Counted from the first letter of the stretch, positions 33,154 to 45,940 are shown. The stretch: 64,000 nt of DNA from Alnus glutinosa (GCF_958979055.1 NC_084892.1:24702001-24766000); one strand, 5' to 3'. A program made the numbers and translations. The notes: generated by a model not told the origin, from the sequence alone.

Positions 33154-35221
33154 TCAGACGCGGAAATTCTTTCCCATGAAAGTCTGACCGAACTGCCAAT
33201 TTGCTGGCGCCACGTTCCATGAGGTAGAGGTGCGCTTGTCACTGCCCGTGACCCTGAACGACAGAGCCTGGCCCACCAAAACGGCGTTGGATTGCCAGTT
33301 CTGGCCCCAGTTGCGGCTCATGCTCATCCAGCCAGTGTTCGACCCCTTCACGCTCACGACCACGATGTCGCCTGCGCCCGCGACGTTGGTGACCAGAACC
33401 AGGTTGAAGTAACGGAATCCGTTGACAGTGAATCTGATTCCTCCTTGCTTTCTGCATGGGACCCTGTAATAAAACAAAAAAAACATGTATTCACTATTTA
33501 ATTATATAAGAGTAACTTTTGGGACGGATTAAAACCCTAGGTGAATGGTATTTCCCGTAGCAAAATTTATGAGTGACCCATCACACGCATGGGGCAACGT
33601 TTTCCAACGTGAAACATGTCGAGGATTTTCTGACTTTTGGGAAAGCACGGCCCTATCCTGATTTTCCGGGAAAATTAAATTCCATAAATTACAAATGTTA
33701 TCCATCGCTAAATACTGAAAATACCCTTGAGTGGAATTGCCAAACCCAGTCAGGTTTTACTTTTGACACAGACCACCTTATGTTTGGCGTTTTCCTAAAA
33801 GACCCTGGGTTCTTTTATTAAAAATGGATGAGATTTGTGAAAAAAGTAAGGCTATTTTAGTGAAAGCGCTCGGAGCAGGCCAAGTCATAAGTCCAAAAGG
33901 TTCAGGGAATAAAAAAAAAAAATGGTTTCCGTTGGTTAAAGTTTGGGTAAACGACGTAAACCTGAACGGATTCTCAACCAACACCGCCACTAGCACAGAG
34001 ATTCTGTTAGCCTCTTGTTTGCTTCCCGAGAAAACCAACGGGAAAGAAAATGATAGGATACAAGAATTCCATCATTTTCCGCTGTATGGTTCCGAGGACA
34101 ATCAACTTGTCAATCCTTTTCTTCTTTTTTTATGATGACACAGCTTTTCATGTTAGAGAAACAATAAACAATAAGGGCAGTTCAGTCAACCCAAAAAATT
34201 AGAAACAAACCAAAAGCTATATAGCAAAAGAACCAGGCATACAAAGCGTTAAAGCAAAACAGAGCAGGACGTTCACTCACCGGCGGTAAGCTACAGGAAC
34301 GATTCCGGCGCGGTACTCGGCGATCTTAAGGAACATGGGCATGGCGAGGTCGAAGTGGGGCCTGGGGGGGTTGCACCAGCCGCCATTGTCGCTGGGGAGA
34401 GCGAAGTTGGGGGGACAGAAGTTGGTGGCCGTGATTAAGATGGAGGGGTTCCCAGGGTTGCACCATCTGGGGTCCTCGGCACACTTGATCTCGAAGCACG
34501 CGCCGCAGCTCAGCCCGTTGTTGAAGAGCGCAGTGCTCAGTGCCGCCGTGTTCACTCCGTAGCCTTGGCTGTAGAGATTGCCGTATCCACAGGCACCACC
34601 TGCACGCATTGAGACCAGAAATGGCTATTAGAGTTTCGTTCTAACTTGGTTCAGTGGTATTTTTAACCAGAACTTGAGAAATTACATATGGGGTGGAGAG
34701 ATTGAACACAGCTAAGAAATCTAATGGGTAAAAATTTCTCCAACATTATGAATTTGAACTGCAAAATAAGGATTATAGGGATTCATTTAGAATGTTCCAG
34801 TAAATTATAAATGAAGAAAACGAGCTGGGCTCTGAGAAAAACTAGTGGCAGAAACAGGGTCAAACGGGGGTTTCGCATAAACAGGCATTATGACGGAAAA
34901 TGCAGAGGGGTATCTCTGGGTTCTTCATGCTCAACCCTCTAAGGTTGGTGAACATGGGGATGGTCTGGGTGGACATGACTAATCCATGAGCAGCAGAGAA
35001 CAAAAAAGCAGGGAACGCGTAAATGGGACTGTGAGGCTAGCAAGAAGAAAGTTTCAAAGTATAGAGAGAATACCCATAGTTCCAGAAGCGTCGTTGCCAC
35101 CATAGAAAGTAGCGTGGGCGCTCTCCCACTGCCCACCGGTGTAAACCCCGGGGATTCTAGCGTCAGCCACCGCAAAAAGCACGAGAAGGGAAGCAATGCT
35201 TAGAACACTCACTGGAGCCAT
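33154..35221 (-). CDS. EXPA: Alpha-expansin (EXPA4/EXPA6-like), 258 aa
   Basis: Three minus-strand exons (35221-35074, 34599-34281, 33463-33154) with GT/AG introns join in frame. Expansins are secreted wall proteins that loosen cellulose-hemicellulose contacts during cell growth without hydrolysis. The first exon has a hydrophobic signal peptide ([14 protein letters not shown]) and then [20 protein letters not shown]. Exon 2 carries GGACGYGNL, the Cys-rich DPBB domain and the catalytic-like HFD box (HFDLAMP). Exon 3 holds the cellulose-binding-like domain with SRNWGQNWQ and the ending [10 protein letters not shown]. The length and the two intron positions are those of typical alpha-expansins. 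No defect was seen. Its 5' flank lies at 35222 and above. Confidence 0.97.
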
Positions 35222-37033
35222 CGTTGTGTGTTTGTGGAACAGAGAGAAAGAGAGAGAGAAGTGGGTTGGGGGTGGGGCGAATGGAAAGCGGGAGGAACGT
35301 GGGGGTACTTATGGAGTGGCCAAGGGTTGGAGGAAAGAGCAGGGGTCTGATATTATTACTACGTATTTAATGCACTTTCTCTGTCCTCTCTCACATAAAT
35401 CTATTTTGTACAATTAAAGTCCTTTTTTTTCTTTTTTCTTTTTTATAATTCGCCCTATTTTCCTTTTTCTCCAAGAAATGGTTTTGGTCACTCCTTAAAT
35501 TCATAAATTGATGAGCATGGATCGATGTAGTATTCATGTGCACCACACATGGGCACTTAATATTTATTATGGTTTTTTTTTTTTTTTCTTTTAGTGACAT
35601 GTTAATTTTGGTTGGTCACGAGAGCAGGGCAACTTGGGTTCATATTCCAAAGAATAACATCCATCCGATAAGCATACTTAGGTTGAATTAAGGCTTTTGA
35701 TTTCACACCTAGTTGTTCTTCTTGATGCAACTTTAAGCATCTTTTGGTTACCATAAATCTAATCGGTGGAGGATAACTCTTGACTTGAAGAACAAAATGC
35801 TATTTTCCACCTCTCAAATTGACTTCCCACTCAATTGACATATGGCAAACACTTGCCATTTTTCCATAATAAAATAAAGTAACTTTATTTAGTATAACTG
35901 TGATATTACGTCCTCAATTTTTTAATTTTTTTTTTTTTGTTTACAAGTGTTGATTTTTACTGTTATATTAGTATTAATTTAAAATAAAAGAAACAATTAT
36001 GGTAATTTCAGAATGAATAATACTAATTTATATATATATATATACAAAGTTAACAAAAATAATATTACCCTTTCGAAATTTGAAAGTGAAAGATAAAGAT
36101 TTGACGATAAGCAGTAAAATTAAGGTGAAGGGATGTAACATTGCCCCTTCAATATTTGTATCAAAATTTAATGCCTGTATAATATTTAATATGCATCAAC
36201 TTTCTCTCAAGTTGTTGGGCTTGGGATAAATTCAAATGATCCACAAACTAAGTAGATCCACCGTTCATTCCATCAACTATAAAAGCACCTTAAAAAGTCT
36301 TATTCCTAAAATCCTGATGAGAAAACCCCCAACTTGAAGCCATCTTTGCTTTTATCACAAGCGGTCTCTTTAAATATGTCAGTATATATAAAAAAGAGGC
36401 ATTATCCTTACAAATGGCTGTAATTTTATCACAATTTAACCTCGTCTTTTTCTTTTCTTTTCTTTTAAAGTAGAATAAACTAAAAAAAAAAAAAAAAAAA
36501 AGGGGGAGATTGAAAATGGGAATCCGAGTACCAAAGCCACGAAAGGGGCCGCAAAGAGAAAGTAAGAAACGCTGGACTGCCCCAATTGAATGAAGATAAG
36601 GGAAATAAACGCGTAAACTGAGGGACCGTTGTCCGTATACAGCAGGCTCGTGTGAATTGCTATCGGCCCTAACAGTAAAATGGGACCCATTCGAGCCTCA
36701 CGCACGCTCTTCCACGCTCGCCCACTCCCCCACCCACCTCACGGTTTAGGATACGTCATATATACAGATTTTCAGGGACCAGTGGCAGTGAGTCGTTTAA
36801 CAATTTCGGCTATTATTGAATTCCCAAAAAAAAAAATTAAAAAAAAAAAAAAAAAAAAAAAAACCGGCTATTATTTTTTTTTTGGGCACAGCCAAACGCC
36901 CCCACCCTCCAGTCTCCACCAATCGTAACTGCTCTGCCCAGTAGCCCTCCTTTTCATGAAAAACATTTAAAAAAGAAAAATAATATTTTTCATCTATATG
37001 GTCTGCCCTTTAATTAAACTGGTTCATTTCGTA
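35222..37033. other. Expansin promoter side and intergenic DNA
   Basis: GA-rich leader-like sequence next to the expansin start (35225-35290), then AT-rich DNA with A/T runs (35570-35590, 36481-36500, 36830-36862). No gene was recognised. Confidence 0.5.
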
Positions 37034-37252
37034 TAATGCTCCGTTTGTTTAAAATAATTTCGGAGAAGTCATTTTTCAGAAAAATATTTTTCGTCGAAAT
37101 CATTTTTTGGTGTTTGGCGCGTACGGAAAATTACAAATATTTTTTATATTTTAATTTAATCATATTAATTAAAAAAATTAAATTTTATTCACAAAATAAA
37201 AAATATTAATATAAAATAATATAAAAATATTTTTTAAAATTTGGCATATACA

Positions 37253-37580
37253 AATTCCGGCAAAGTTGCCGGATTCCGGCGAACTTTGCCGGAATCCGGC
37301 ACAAAACGGCCGGATCCTGGCCAGTTGACCGGAAACCGGCCGTCCTGGCCGGAGATACGGCCAGAACAGCCGGATCCGGCCACATGCCGGGGGTCCGGCC
37401 GTTCTGGCCGGATCCGTCCAGGATTCCGGCCAGATGGCCGGATCTCCGGTTTTCTGGCCGGGATTCGGCGAGATAGCCGGAGATCCGGCCGGAATCCGGC
37501 ATGATATCCCCGGAATCCGGTGACATCTGCCGAACGTCTCCGAATTCCGGCTTAATTTGTCGAATTCCAGCACCGACCGG
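37253..37580. repeat. Array of CCGG-containing short repeats
   Basis: Dozens of copies of TCCGGC/GCCGGA-type units in both orientations (for example GGATTCCGGC, GGCCGGATCC) make a CpG-dense island in AT-rich DNA. Long frames cross it on both strands, but they are by-products of the repeat. Confidence 0.92.
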
Positions 37581-37680
37581 AGTCGGAATCTGACTTGTCG
37601 AAATTCGGCAATAGTCAACTGCTTGAACGTAAAGGTCGACTGTGTTGTTTAAAAAAGAATCGACTGCATCTATCGTTTAC

Positions 37681-37721
37681 GGAAAATGATTTACGCTTTT
37701 AAAAAGCGTAAATCATTTTCC
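37681..37721. repeat. Perfect 41-bp palindrome
   Basis: 20-bp arms around a single A at 37701. The left arm is GGAAAATGATTTACGCTTTT and the right arm is its exact reverse complement. Confidence 0.97.
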
Positions 37722-37952
37722 AAAACTTATTAAGCATTTTTGGTCAAACGGAAATCATTTTCCAGTTGACCATTATTTTCGCCCCTACCAAACACCGGAA
37801 AATGCTGAAACCATTTTCCAGAAATTATTTTACGCCGAAACAAACGGGGCATAAAAGTACTCTAAAAGTTAGATGCGTATCAGCGTATACGAAACCAGCT
37901 CTTTAAAATGATTCGTATTTTTGAGCCTCTTTAACAATAACAATCAAAACAC

Positions 37953-38861
37953 AAGACTGAATCCCACTTAATAAACTGTTGCAAGTTTTCTCTGTCTCTC
38001 GTGGGCGTCTCTTCTGAATACAACTTAACAGTCTGTTGATAGCCGGGAAGGGGGGCTTCTAAGCCTCCCATCCCCGGTAGAATTTTTTGCTTCCTCCATG
38101 GTATGTACCATGGGGATGGTAGTCTTTCTCCCAGTCGTTTAGGTTGTGGAGTTTTGTTCTCCGAGTCCTCTGGGTTATAGAGTTTGTGTTATTTGTGTTT
38201 GTTTTCTTTTCTGTTCTTCTCGTTCTCTGGCAGAAGGTCCTTCCCGAGGTGTTCGGCGGGGTGTTCTTGTTTTCGTTTTGTCTCGCCGGTGGTGCGTATT
38301 TGTGCCTAAATTGTTACAACTTTTGATGCTAGATCTACGTTTTTCCATCGGCTTTCTAGAGACACGCGCCATTCAGATGGGTTCACCGGCATCTTCTTGC
38401 TCCGCCGCTGTTTGTTCCGGCTGTCGGGATCATCGGTGACCGGCGCGTGGAGGTCTCGTTCCGGCGTTTTTTCGCTGTGCAAAGGCGGCGGTCGGGCACT
38501 GGGTGGCTGATTTGATGGCTGGCGGTTTCGGGGGAGGCGCGTGTTGTACACGCGCCTGTCTCCGACGAAGACAGTGTTCCCCTCTGACGTTTTTGGATTG
38601 TATTTTCTGCTAGATGTGTTTGTGTATTCTCTTGTTTCTAGGTACAGTTGCTTATGTGTGGCTCAAGTTTTACTAGAATTTTCTTTATTAGGGGGCTGAT
38701 TGTAATTTTAGTGAAATTTGAGATTCTACATATGTAATTGTTTTTTTAAGTTAGATCCTTCTGACTTAAGAGTGTATGGGGGGTTTGTCCCTCATTGCTC
38801 ATGATGTAGCCTTTGGGCATCCAGAAGTTAAATAGCACATCTATTTGTTCAAAAAAAAAAA
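37953..38861 (+). mobile_element. Polyadenylated non-LTR insertion with 14-bp target duplication
   Basis: A 909-bp segment ending in poly(A) (38851-38861) is flanked by a perfect 14-bp direct repeat AACAATCAAAACAC (37939-37952 and 38862-38875). This is the signature of LINE-type reverse transcription. No reverse transcriptase or other protein motif was found. It may be a LINE derivative of leader plus 3' end, or a retroposed transcript. The frames at about 38144-38551 have no recognisable domain. Confidence 0.88.
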
Positions 38862-38875
38862 AACAATCAAAACAC

Positions 38876-39172
38876 GTAGTGAAAAAAATGCAACTTTTTT
38901 GTTTTTACTATTTTTTATTAAACACACTCACAAATTTTTTATTCTATTCTCTAATAGCTTGTAAATATTACTTTTTATTTTTTATATAAATTATATTATA
39001 TTTCTCATATTTTCATATGTAAGAGAGAATGATAGTTTTGTGTTAGAGTGAATCAATGAATAGCTAGTTTTTATTTATTGCATTTTAGCTCACCTCTAGC
39101 AAATTTGTTGGTGGTGAAAATGAGGTAATATTAGCATAGCTAATACTGGCATTTTACCTAGTCTACTAGAGA
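38876..39172. other. AT-rich intergenic
   Basis: Nothing recognised. Confidence 0.6.
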
Positions 39173-39682
39173 TAGAGATGAAAATGTAGATGCGGATGCG
39201 GATGCGGTTATTAGTAATATTTGTATCCGCATAATGCGTTTATCAATTTTGAGTATCTGGATCCGTGCGGTTATTATCCACTATCTACATATACGGTAAT
39301 GGCAATTTCGGACTACTATCCAAATCTATGTGCAAGCTTAAATAATGCGGTTATTACTATATACAAGTTTAAATAAATTAATATTTCACTTATTACATAA
39401 TTCATGATTATTAGCCATGCATAGAGAGTCATTATTTCAAAGAGTAATTGAGATTTAGATTATTCAAAGAAAAGAAATAAAATAAAATAAATATAGGGAG
39501 GTATGACTTTAAGATAATAGTGAGAGAAAAAAAAATCCCTAACATAACTTAAATATCTTAAACTTACCAAATCTAAAACGACTTCATTTTAGTGAATTTA
39601 ATTAAATTTGTATTAAATATTGTATATATAATATCTAAAGGGAATGCGAATGCGGTTATTATTCGCCGCATTTTCATCCCTA
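39173..39682. mobile_element. hAT-like MITE
   Basis: The left end TAGAGATGAAAATG and the right end CATTTTCATCCCTA are inverted repeats. The flanking 8-mers ACTAGAGA and GCTAGTGA match at 6 of 8 positions, as expected for an old hAT 8-bp target duplication. Both ends hold GCGGATGCGG-like subterminal repeats. No coding capacity. Confidence 0.65.
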
Positions 39683-39814
39683 GCTAGTGATGCTCTTAGT
39701 TTTGACGAAAACTGTTACATCACAATCAATTATTGATTCACGTGTTATGGTTGATGACTCAATCTATTATAAAATTACAATTTTATTTTCTCAAAAAAAA
39801 AAAAAAAATTTAAA

Positions 39815-40035
39815 AATACGAGTCACCCCTTACCAGTTAAGGGATAGTCTCCCCTTCATAGGATGCAGCCCATCGCCCCGTACACTCCCTTAGACAAGAG
39901 CGGTCAATCATCCTTTGTATGGTAAGGGGAGGCTCTCCTTGTTAGATGAGGGGTGATCAGTTGTCCAGCCTGCCCATCACTGACCGCCACCCACTAAGGG
40001 GAGGTTGGCCACCCCTCAACTAGTGAGGTGTAGCA
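39815..40035. repeat. GC-rich palindromic repeat island
   Basis: Recurring AAGGGGAGG/CCACCCCT-type units flanked by A- and T-runs, similar in style to the islands at 22810, 29410 and 46580. Confidence 0.55.
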
Positions 40036-40282
40036 TTTTTTTTTTAAAGAACTATTTTGAACAATTTGAAAACCACATGGATATTCGAAGTACTCTTAAT
40101 ACCACATGAACCAGTTTGGTATCAGGACAAACCACATAACCCAAAAATATAATTTTCATTCATTTTTTTTTTAGGTATAGTTTTCGCTCTTTTAAAAATG
40201 TGATGTATTGCTATACAATATTTATACAAGAATCATCTTTTTTTAAAAAAATAAAAATAAAAATAAATCCCTTCTTATTATT

Positions 40283-40510
40283 AAAACACAATTTAGCATT
40301 ATGCCCAAACATCACAGGAAAAAACATTTCCTACAAATAATATCATAGATTATTGGGAGAATATCTTCAAACCAAATTGTATCTATGACATCGATAAGAG
40401 CCTCCTTTGTCAGGCCGTGAGCCGCTTCATTTGCATTCTTTTTGACATGTACCACCTAGTAAGAACGCAAAGAAGACAAAACTTTCCTGATCGATATCAT
40501 CCGCTAGATG
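40283..40510 (-). mobile_element. 5'-truncated LINE remnant (RNase H end)
   Basis: The minus-strand translation reads 'HVKKNANEAAHGLTKEALID' and 'IWFEDILPIIYDII', the C-terminal RNase H/tail pattern of plant LINEs, with one stop upstream. A degenerate T-rich tail lies at the left. The target duplication was not resolved. Confidence 0.75.
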
Positions 40511-43157
40511 GCAGGTAAGGGATTATGGGATATGTTTGTCATTATCCCCATCCAAAATTATTTTGATATATGAAGTTTATACTTTTGATTATGCAAGGAA
40601 TTGAATAATATGATCGTTTTGGAAGTATGACAAATGTGATTGAGGAAATTATTTAATGGCAAGGCAAGAATTAGCCATAGAAGGTGAATTTGTAGGTGGC
40701 CGGCTCCTACTTTATCACCCATAACCATGATTTTGTTTCCATTTCAATTTTGCATAACTTATCCCAAACGCATCCTCTAATTGATTTATTATTATTATTA
40801 TTTATTTATTTTGCTTTTAAGCTAAATTTAATCAGCATTTACACAAACTACAAAGTTCGTAATCAATATTTGGACATTGATCACTCATACAAAACGTATC
40901 CTCAAATTGAGTTTCACTCACCAACGTATGCAAAAAGGCTCTAAATCCACTTTGACATATTTAGAATATGTGTATTTATGTTCAACCATTTCCTTAAGCA
41001 AGCCAAATCAGAACTTTATTGCAAGTTGCAACGCAAACGTAAGCTTTGTTTATTATTATTATTATGTTTTGATCGGTGCTTTCTTATTTTTAAGGGAAAT
41101 TTTATTCTAAATTGTCGTTGCTTTTACATTTTTTTTCTTTTTTTTTTTTTTCAGTGTCATACATCTGTTATGTTTTTTCGTTAAATCATTTTCAATTCTA
41201 AAAACATTCGTTCGTTTTTTTTTCAAAAAAAATTAGACGATATTTTTATAAATTCTATTAAATCCTGATCAATGCCCAAATCTTTGCAATTTTTTTATTA
41301 TTATTATTTTAAGAATTTTGATACTCTTCCATAAGATTTAACGAAAAATTCTAAGAGGTGGGTAAAATTAAAAAAAAATTGAAAAGAGAATACACTAAAT
41401 TAAAAGTTTTTTTTAAAATTTAAAATGTAATTGAAAATGTGATATAAATTTGGAAAGATTAAGCGAAGTTTTTTTTTCATATTTTTGACGTAAAGGCAAA
41501 AATTATTTTTAAATTTTTAAGAGCGTTTTGTCTTTGAAATATTGATTAATGTTTTATTTTTTGAAAGGGGAAAGATAACATAATTATTAAGAATTAAGGT
41601 TGAGGATGTGATGTCGCATCAATGGCGGCTGAAGGCATGTGAGGTTGGTTATAGCCCTTTGCTGAGAGTCAAAGGCCCATGGAGAGAGAGTGTCTCATGA
41701 TTCAACGTTCAAACTCTCTTTTTGTCCATCCAAAAGGCCGGCCCAACTTGCATGTGATCCGAATTATTGTTTTGGTTGATCTTTTGCTTATTCCACACAC
41801 TCCTCCACATGGACCACGTCCCTTCTTTATTATTAAGCGTTTCCACTTGTCCCCCAAATCTTTTATTTCTATATTTGCAATTAAATAAATTTTTAGTATT
41901 CTTTATTTATTATTTATAATATACAAAGAAAAGTGTTATATTTCACATTTTTATTTTACAATATTGATGAGGCAGTCTCAATCAATTTTTAGTTTTTTTA
42001 TTTTTTATTTTTATCAATGACTGATATAAATTCTAATGTTTGCTTTGGACTAACACATCAGTATTGTAAAATAATTGTGAAATAAAAGTATAATTTATAA
42101 CATTACTCATATGCAAAACTACGTAGACGTAGAGATCAATCATTTAAACTCGATACATGCTCTTGCCATATTATTTAATAACACGATTCGAGTATTGTAA
42201 TTTTTATTATAATTTCATTACAAACTCATTTAAAAGGTGGTATAACATGAGTGAAAAAATTAAGCAATAAAATATGACACGTAATTTTAATTGTTTAATG
42301 AATTGACGCAGTAACCAGCAAGTGAACTGTTACGTTAGTTTATAAAGAGTTGTAGTAAAAGTTGTAGTACCTTACCAACGAGTAATGCCAAGCTACCCTT
42401 CACATGCACTCATCTTTCACCGGTTGACGTATTACGTTTTAAATAATTTTTATTCATTTATTTTTAAAACACGTCTTTAGGTCAACTTATATAAAATAAT
42501 TTAAAAAATCCCTACCAACACTCTATTATTTATCATTTTCTTGTCTTTATTTATATTTATTGTCCTGCCGGCCGTACCTCCTTACAGCGCTCGAATTAAA
42601 ACGGCTTAACTTTCACTCAATAAGCCATAACAATATATATAATAAAATCATACCGTTTTATTTCCTTTTCAGATTTCAACTACATCTTTAATTTAATTTA
42701 ATTAATTCACCAGAATATGTTTAATGCAATATATGACACGCGTCACATGGGGAGCACTTGTGTTGCATTGCTTTCACATGCACCAAATTTTTTTGGTAAT
42801 ATTCTCATTTATTCGTGTTGATCATCAGTCAGCCTCACCACCGGTGGCTACGTGGTCATTAAAATCAGAGGTGGTGAAATAGTTAAGGGCAAGGGGGTAT
42901 AGGTGACAGGTCAGGTGGGGGCACTTTGACACGTAAGGGGCCTACCCCTAAAAAGGTTAAAAAAGTATCCCAATCACCAACCAACCAGATCTAGAGAATC
43001 GGCCACATCAGCAAACGCAATGAAGTCATGTGGTTCAATTCAACCACACAGCACCAACCATACATGCAGGCCGATTGCCAAGACATGCATGTGAACGTGC
43101 CACCAATATCGCCACCTCACCAAAATGCCTAGCCACGTAGGTTGTGATAGCTAGGCA
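40511..43157. other. Gene-poor AT-rich DNA
   Basis: Scattered short frames and T-runs. No domain or gene structure was recognised. Confidence 0.55.
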
Positions 43158-43167
43158 TGTGAATGTG

Positions 43168-43348
43168 GAGTAATACTACACATCATCCCCTTGTCCTTCT
43201 TTTGCCCTCCCAAAATTGATGTGGCTCTTAAAATCATCATTTGATCAAAATCCAAGAGTGATATATCAAAAATTCAATAGTGATTTTAAGAGCCACATCA
43301 ATTTTGGAGGGACAAAAGGAGGACAAAGGGATGATGTGTAGCATTACT
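43168..43348. mobile_element. Foldback MITE, Mutator-like, with 10-bp target duplication
   Basis: About 65-bp inverted arms starting AGTAATACTACACATC face each other around a short centre. The repeat TGTGAATGTG (43158-43167 and 43349-43358) flanks it. A 9-10-bp duplication suggests Mutator-type mobilisation. Confidence 0.85.
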
Positions 43349-43408
43349 TGTGAATGTGATGATTCCATTTTCATCCATTTCCCTTCTTTCACAATCACAC
43401 GGCTATAT

Positions 43409-43601
43409 TTTTTCTTTTCTTTTCTTTTCTAATTGAATATGGGAAAAAGGTTACAAGGTTGGATCTTTCCCACTTCTTATCTTAATGGAAGAGAAAATAG
43501 GAGATCCTATAGGAATGCTTCTAAAAACATGATTGGAAGCGGCCCACTTAGCTAAACAATGTGCCCAAAAATTGGCACTACGAGACACTTTCAAAGCATT
43601 C
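43409..43601 (-). mobile_element. 5'-truncated LINE with 17-bp target duplication
   Basis: The minus strand encodes 'NFWAHCLAKWAASNHVF' and ends 'SSIKIRSGKDPTL' before a stop: the LINE RNase H end. A T/C-rich tail lies at the left. The flanks CAATCACACGGCTATAT at 43392-43408 and 43602-43618 are identical over 17 bp. Confidence 0.92.
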
Positions 43602-44252
43602 CAATCACACGGCTATATATGTGTATTGTATGTATAGCTTGATCATGGCAATTCAATTTTGCAACATTAATTAATTTTAAATAGTTAGAATTTCTTTTTT
43701 ATTCTTCTTATGAATTACTGAATTATAGTATAATAAATGCTTAATTGCGTTTTTAAAAGCCACGTTAATTTTCAAATCACTTTTTAAAATCGAAAACTCA
43801 ATCAGACTCTAAATATATTTTTATCGATAAATTTTATTTAATTAGTAAATTCTCATACGACTGTCATACAACTATAATGACATACAAATAAAAATTAACC
43901 ATTAATTTATTTTAATTTGTTTATAGGCAGTCACATCATTGTAATTGTTTGACGGACATAATAATACACTAAATAACATTCTCCTAATTATACCCCATTG
44001 TTATTATAATCTTTTACTCATTCTACGTTGGACATGCATGAAGGCTCGAGGAAGATAAAAGTCAAAAATAAAATCCAATTTTCTAGAATCTTGGATGGTG
44101 GGTGATTTTCAGCTGTCGTTCGATCGACAAAATTTTGCATGTGTATGCATGGGTGCATAGAAGCGACTCTTGGGATCCAAAATCACATGGGATTCTATGA
44201 TTATTTTTTGTTAATAGTCTTCCTACCTCGTAGACTTAGACCCTAAACGTGG

Positions 44253-44256
<4 letters not shown>

Positions 44257-44290
<34 letters not shown>
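44257..44290. repeat. (AT)n microsatellite
   Basis: Pure AT dinucleotide run. Confidence 0.93.
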
Positions 44291-44292
<2 letters not shown>

Positions 44293-45940
44293 TCCCACTA
44301 ACATGCCCATAATTATCATCAGCTCCCTGTATTCCTAAATGTCGGTGAGCTTGCTGCAGCCGCGTGACATTTTGGCTTTTCTATGTGGGTGTTATTTCTC
44401 CAATAGAATGTATCGCCACCCGAGGAAGAAACATATTATTTAGTAGATTATTATATGATTGCCATTAATAAAAATTAAACGTAAATTATTTTTTTTTATA
44501 ATTTTTTTTGTTGATTCAAAAGTTAATTTTTACTGTCATATCATTCTAATTATACAACAGTCATATAATAATTAGATTACTAAATCAAAATACTAAAAAA
44601 AAAAAAAAAAAAAAAACCAAATAATTGTGAGCTGGCGTTGGGCCAAACAGATCAATGTTATACAGCTCACGTAGATTGTGAGATCGAGTCGAGAGACGAC
44701 TAGTGTTGTTATATTGATGAGTTTGGTCGGGTTCCTTAACTCTTCCATGCAAAGGACAGTACCTTTAATGTCCGTACCAACAATTGATGTTCTTTTACTT
44801 TAACCATTGCCAAATGCTGTTTAAATTGTCGGTGACTCCTTTTTATTTATTTATTTTATTATTTTTTACAAATATTTATTGAACGACATGCAGTTGCATG
44901 CGCGATCAAGGAATTCAATTATATATACTCATGCACTTGCATTTTGATGTAGAGGATACGTCGTTTAGCTTCCCATTTTTATTTTTATTTTTTATTTTTT
45001 TATCTTCCTGTCGAAGACTTTTTGACATTTCTTATGTATCACTTATCCTCTTGCTTTCATTTGTCAAAAAGTATTTTTTAAAATTCATAATGATATGTGC
45101 TTTTATTATTTGCAGGAGAAGCTACGTTGTGGGTATTTTAATTTGCTTTAAAATAATAATAATATATATATATATATAAAGTTGACCGTACTTGTAGTGT
45201 AAGGGTTTGCAACTTAATTTGAATATTCTTTCCATTGTTTTAATGCTTCGAAATAAGATCGATGGCGCCTGCAAGTTTTAAATTTGATTTTAATTTTGAA
45301 ATGATTCGTCAGTTTAATCATTACAAAATTAATAATATATTGTATCCCATCTGTGTCTTTGTTTAGATTATCAAACTAATAATTGTGCTCTGCATAGTAA
45401 AACTTAAATTAAGACAAGCTTCATGTGAGCACTTTGGATCCCTTTTTTAAAAAAAAAAATTAGAGAAGAGTGAGAATAAGAACAACCCATGCAGTTACAA
45501 AACAGAAAATTACGGAATTCAAAATAAACAAAAAATAAAGTTTAATCTTGACGGTGATTGAGCCACAGCTATAATTAAAAGAGATTCTCAAATGCAGAGA
45601 AATTAAAGCAATCAATCGGAAATGCCGCTAGCGAAGTTAATTGTTGCGGCTAATTATGGTGGACCTTGTGAGTATTGACAAAGAAAATATATTTTAACTT
45701 GGTGGGCATGCCTTTGGAGCCCTTGTTACTGTGCAATACAAGCCATCGATCAGTAGTTGTATTGAAGCATTGTTAATTTGTAATAAGTTAATTAATTACG
45801 TACAAGTGTCAAAATCATATGATTAACGTGGCCAAAACTTGTTGGAAAAGCATGAAGATCGAAATGATCATCCCACATGAGAAAGAGGGAGAGATGTAAT
45901 GGGTATTTGAAGTAAGAGTGCATGGACATATATATCTACA

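Larger units (their letters stand above)
37037..37851. mobile_element. PIF/Harbinger-like MITE-type element carrying a CCGG-rich array
   Basis: The ends are inverted: TGCTCCGTTTGTTT on the left and AAACAAACGGGGCA on the right. They are flanked by a TAA target duplication (37034-37036 and 37852-37854). TAA and the 'CCGTTTG' terminus fit PIF/Harbinger. The 815-bp element has no transposase. It holds a GC-rich array at about 37253-37580 and a perfect 41-bp palindrome at 37681-37721. Confidence 0.78.

Noticed and set aside
33573..34135. Plus-strand frames of 82 and 103 codons
   Set aside because: They lie in the second intron of the expansin gene on the opposite strand and have no recognisable motif.
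37178..37618. 146-, 106- and 87-codon frames on both strands
   Set aside because: They exist only because the CCGG array lacks stop codons. The peptides are the repeat unit in translation.
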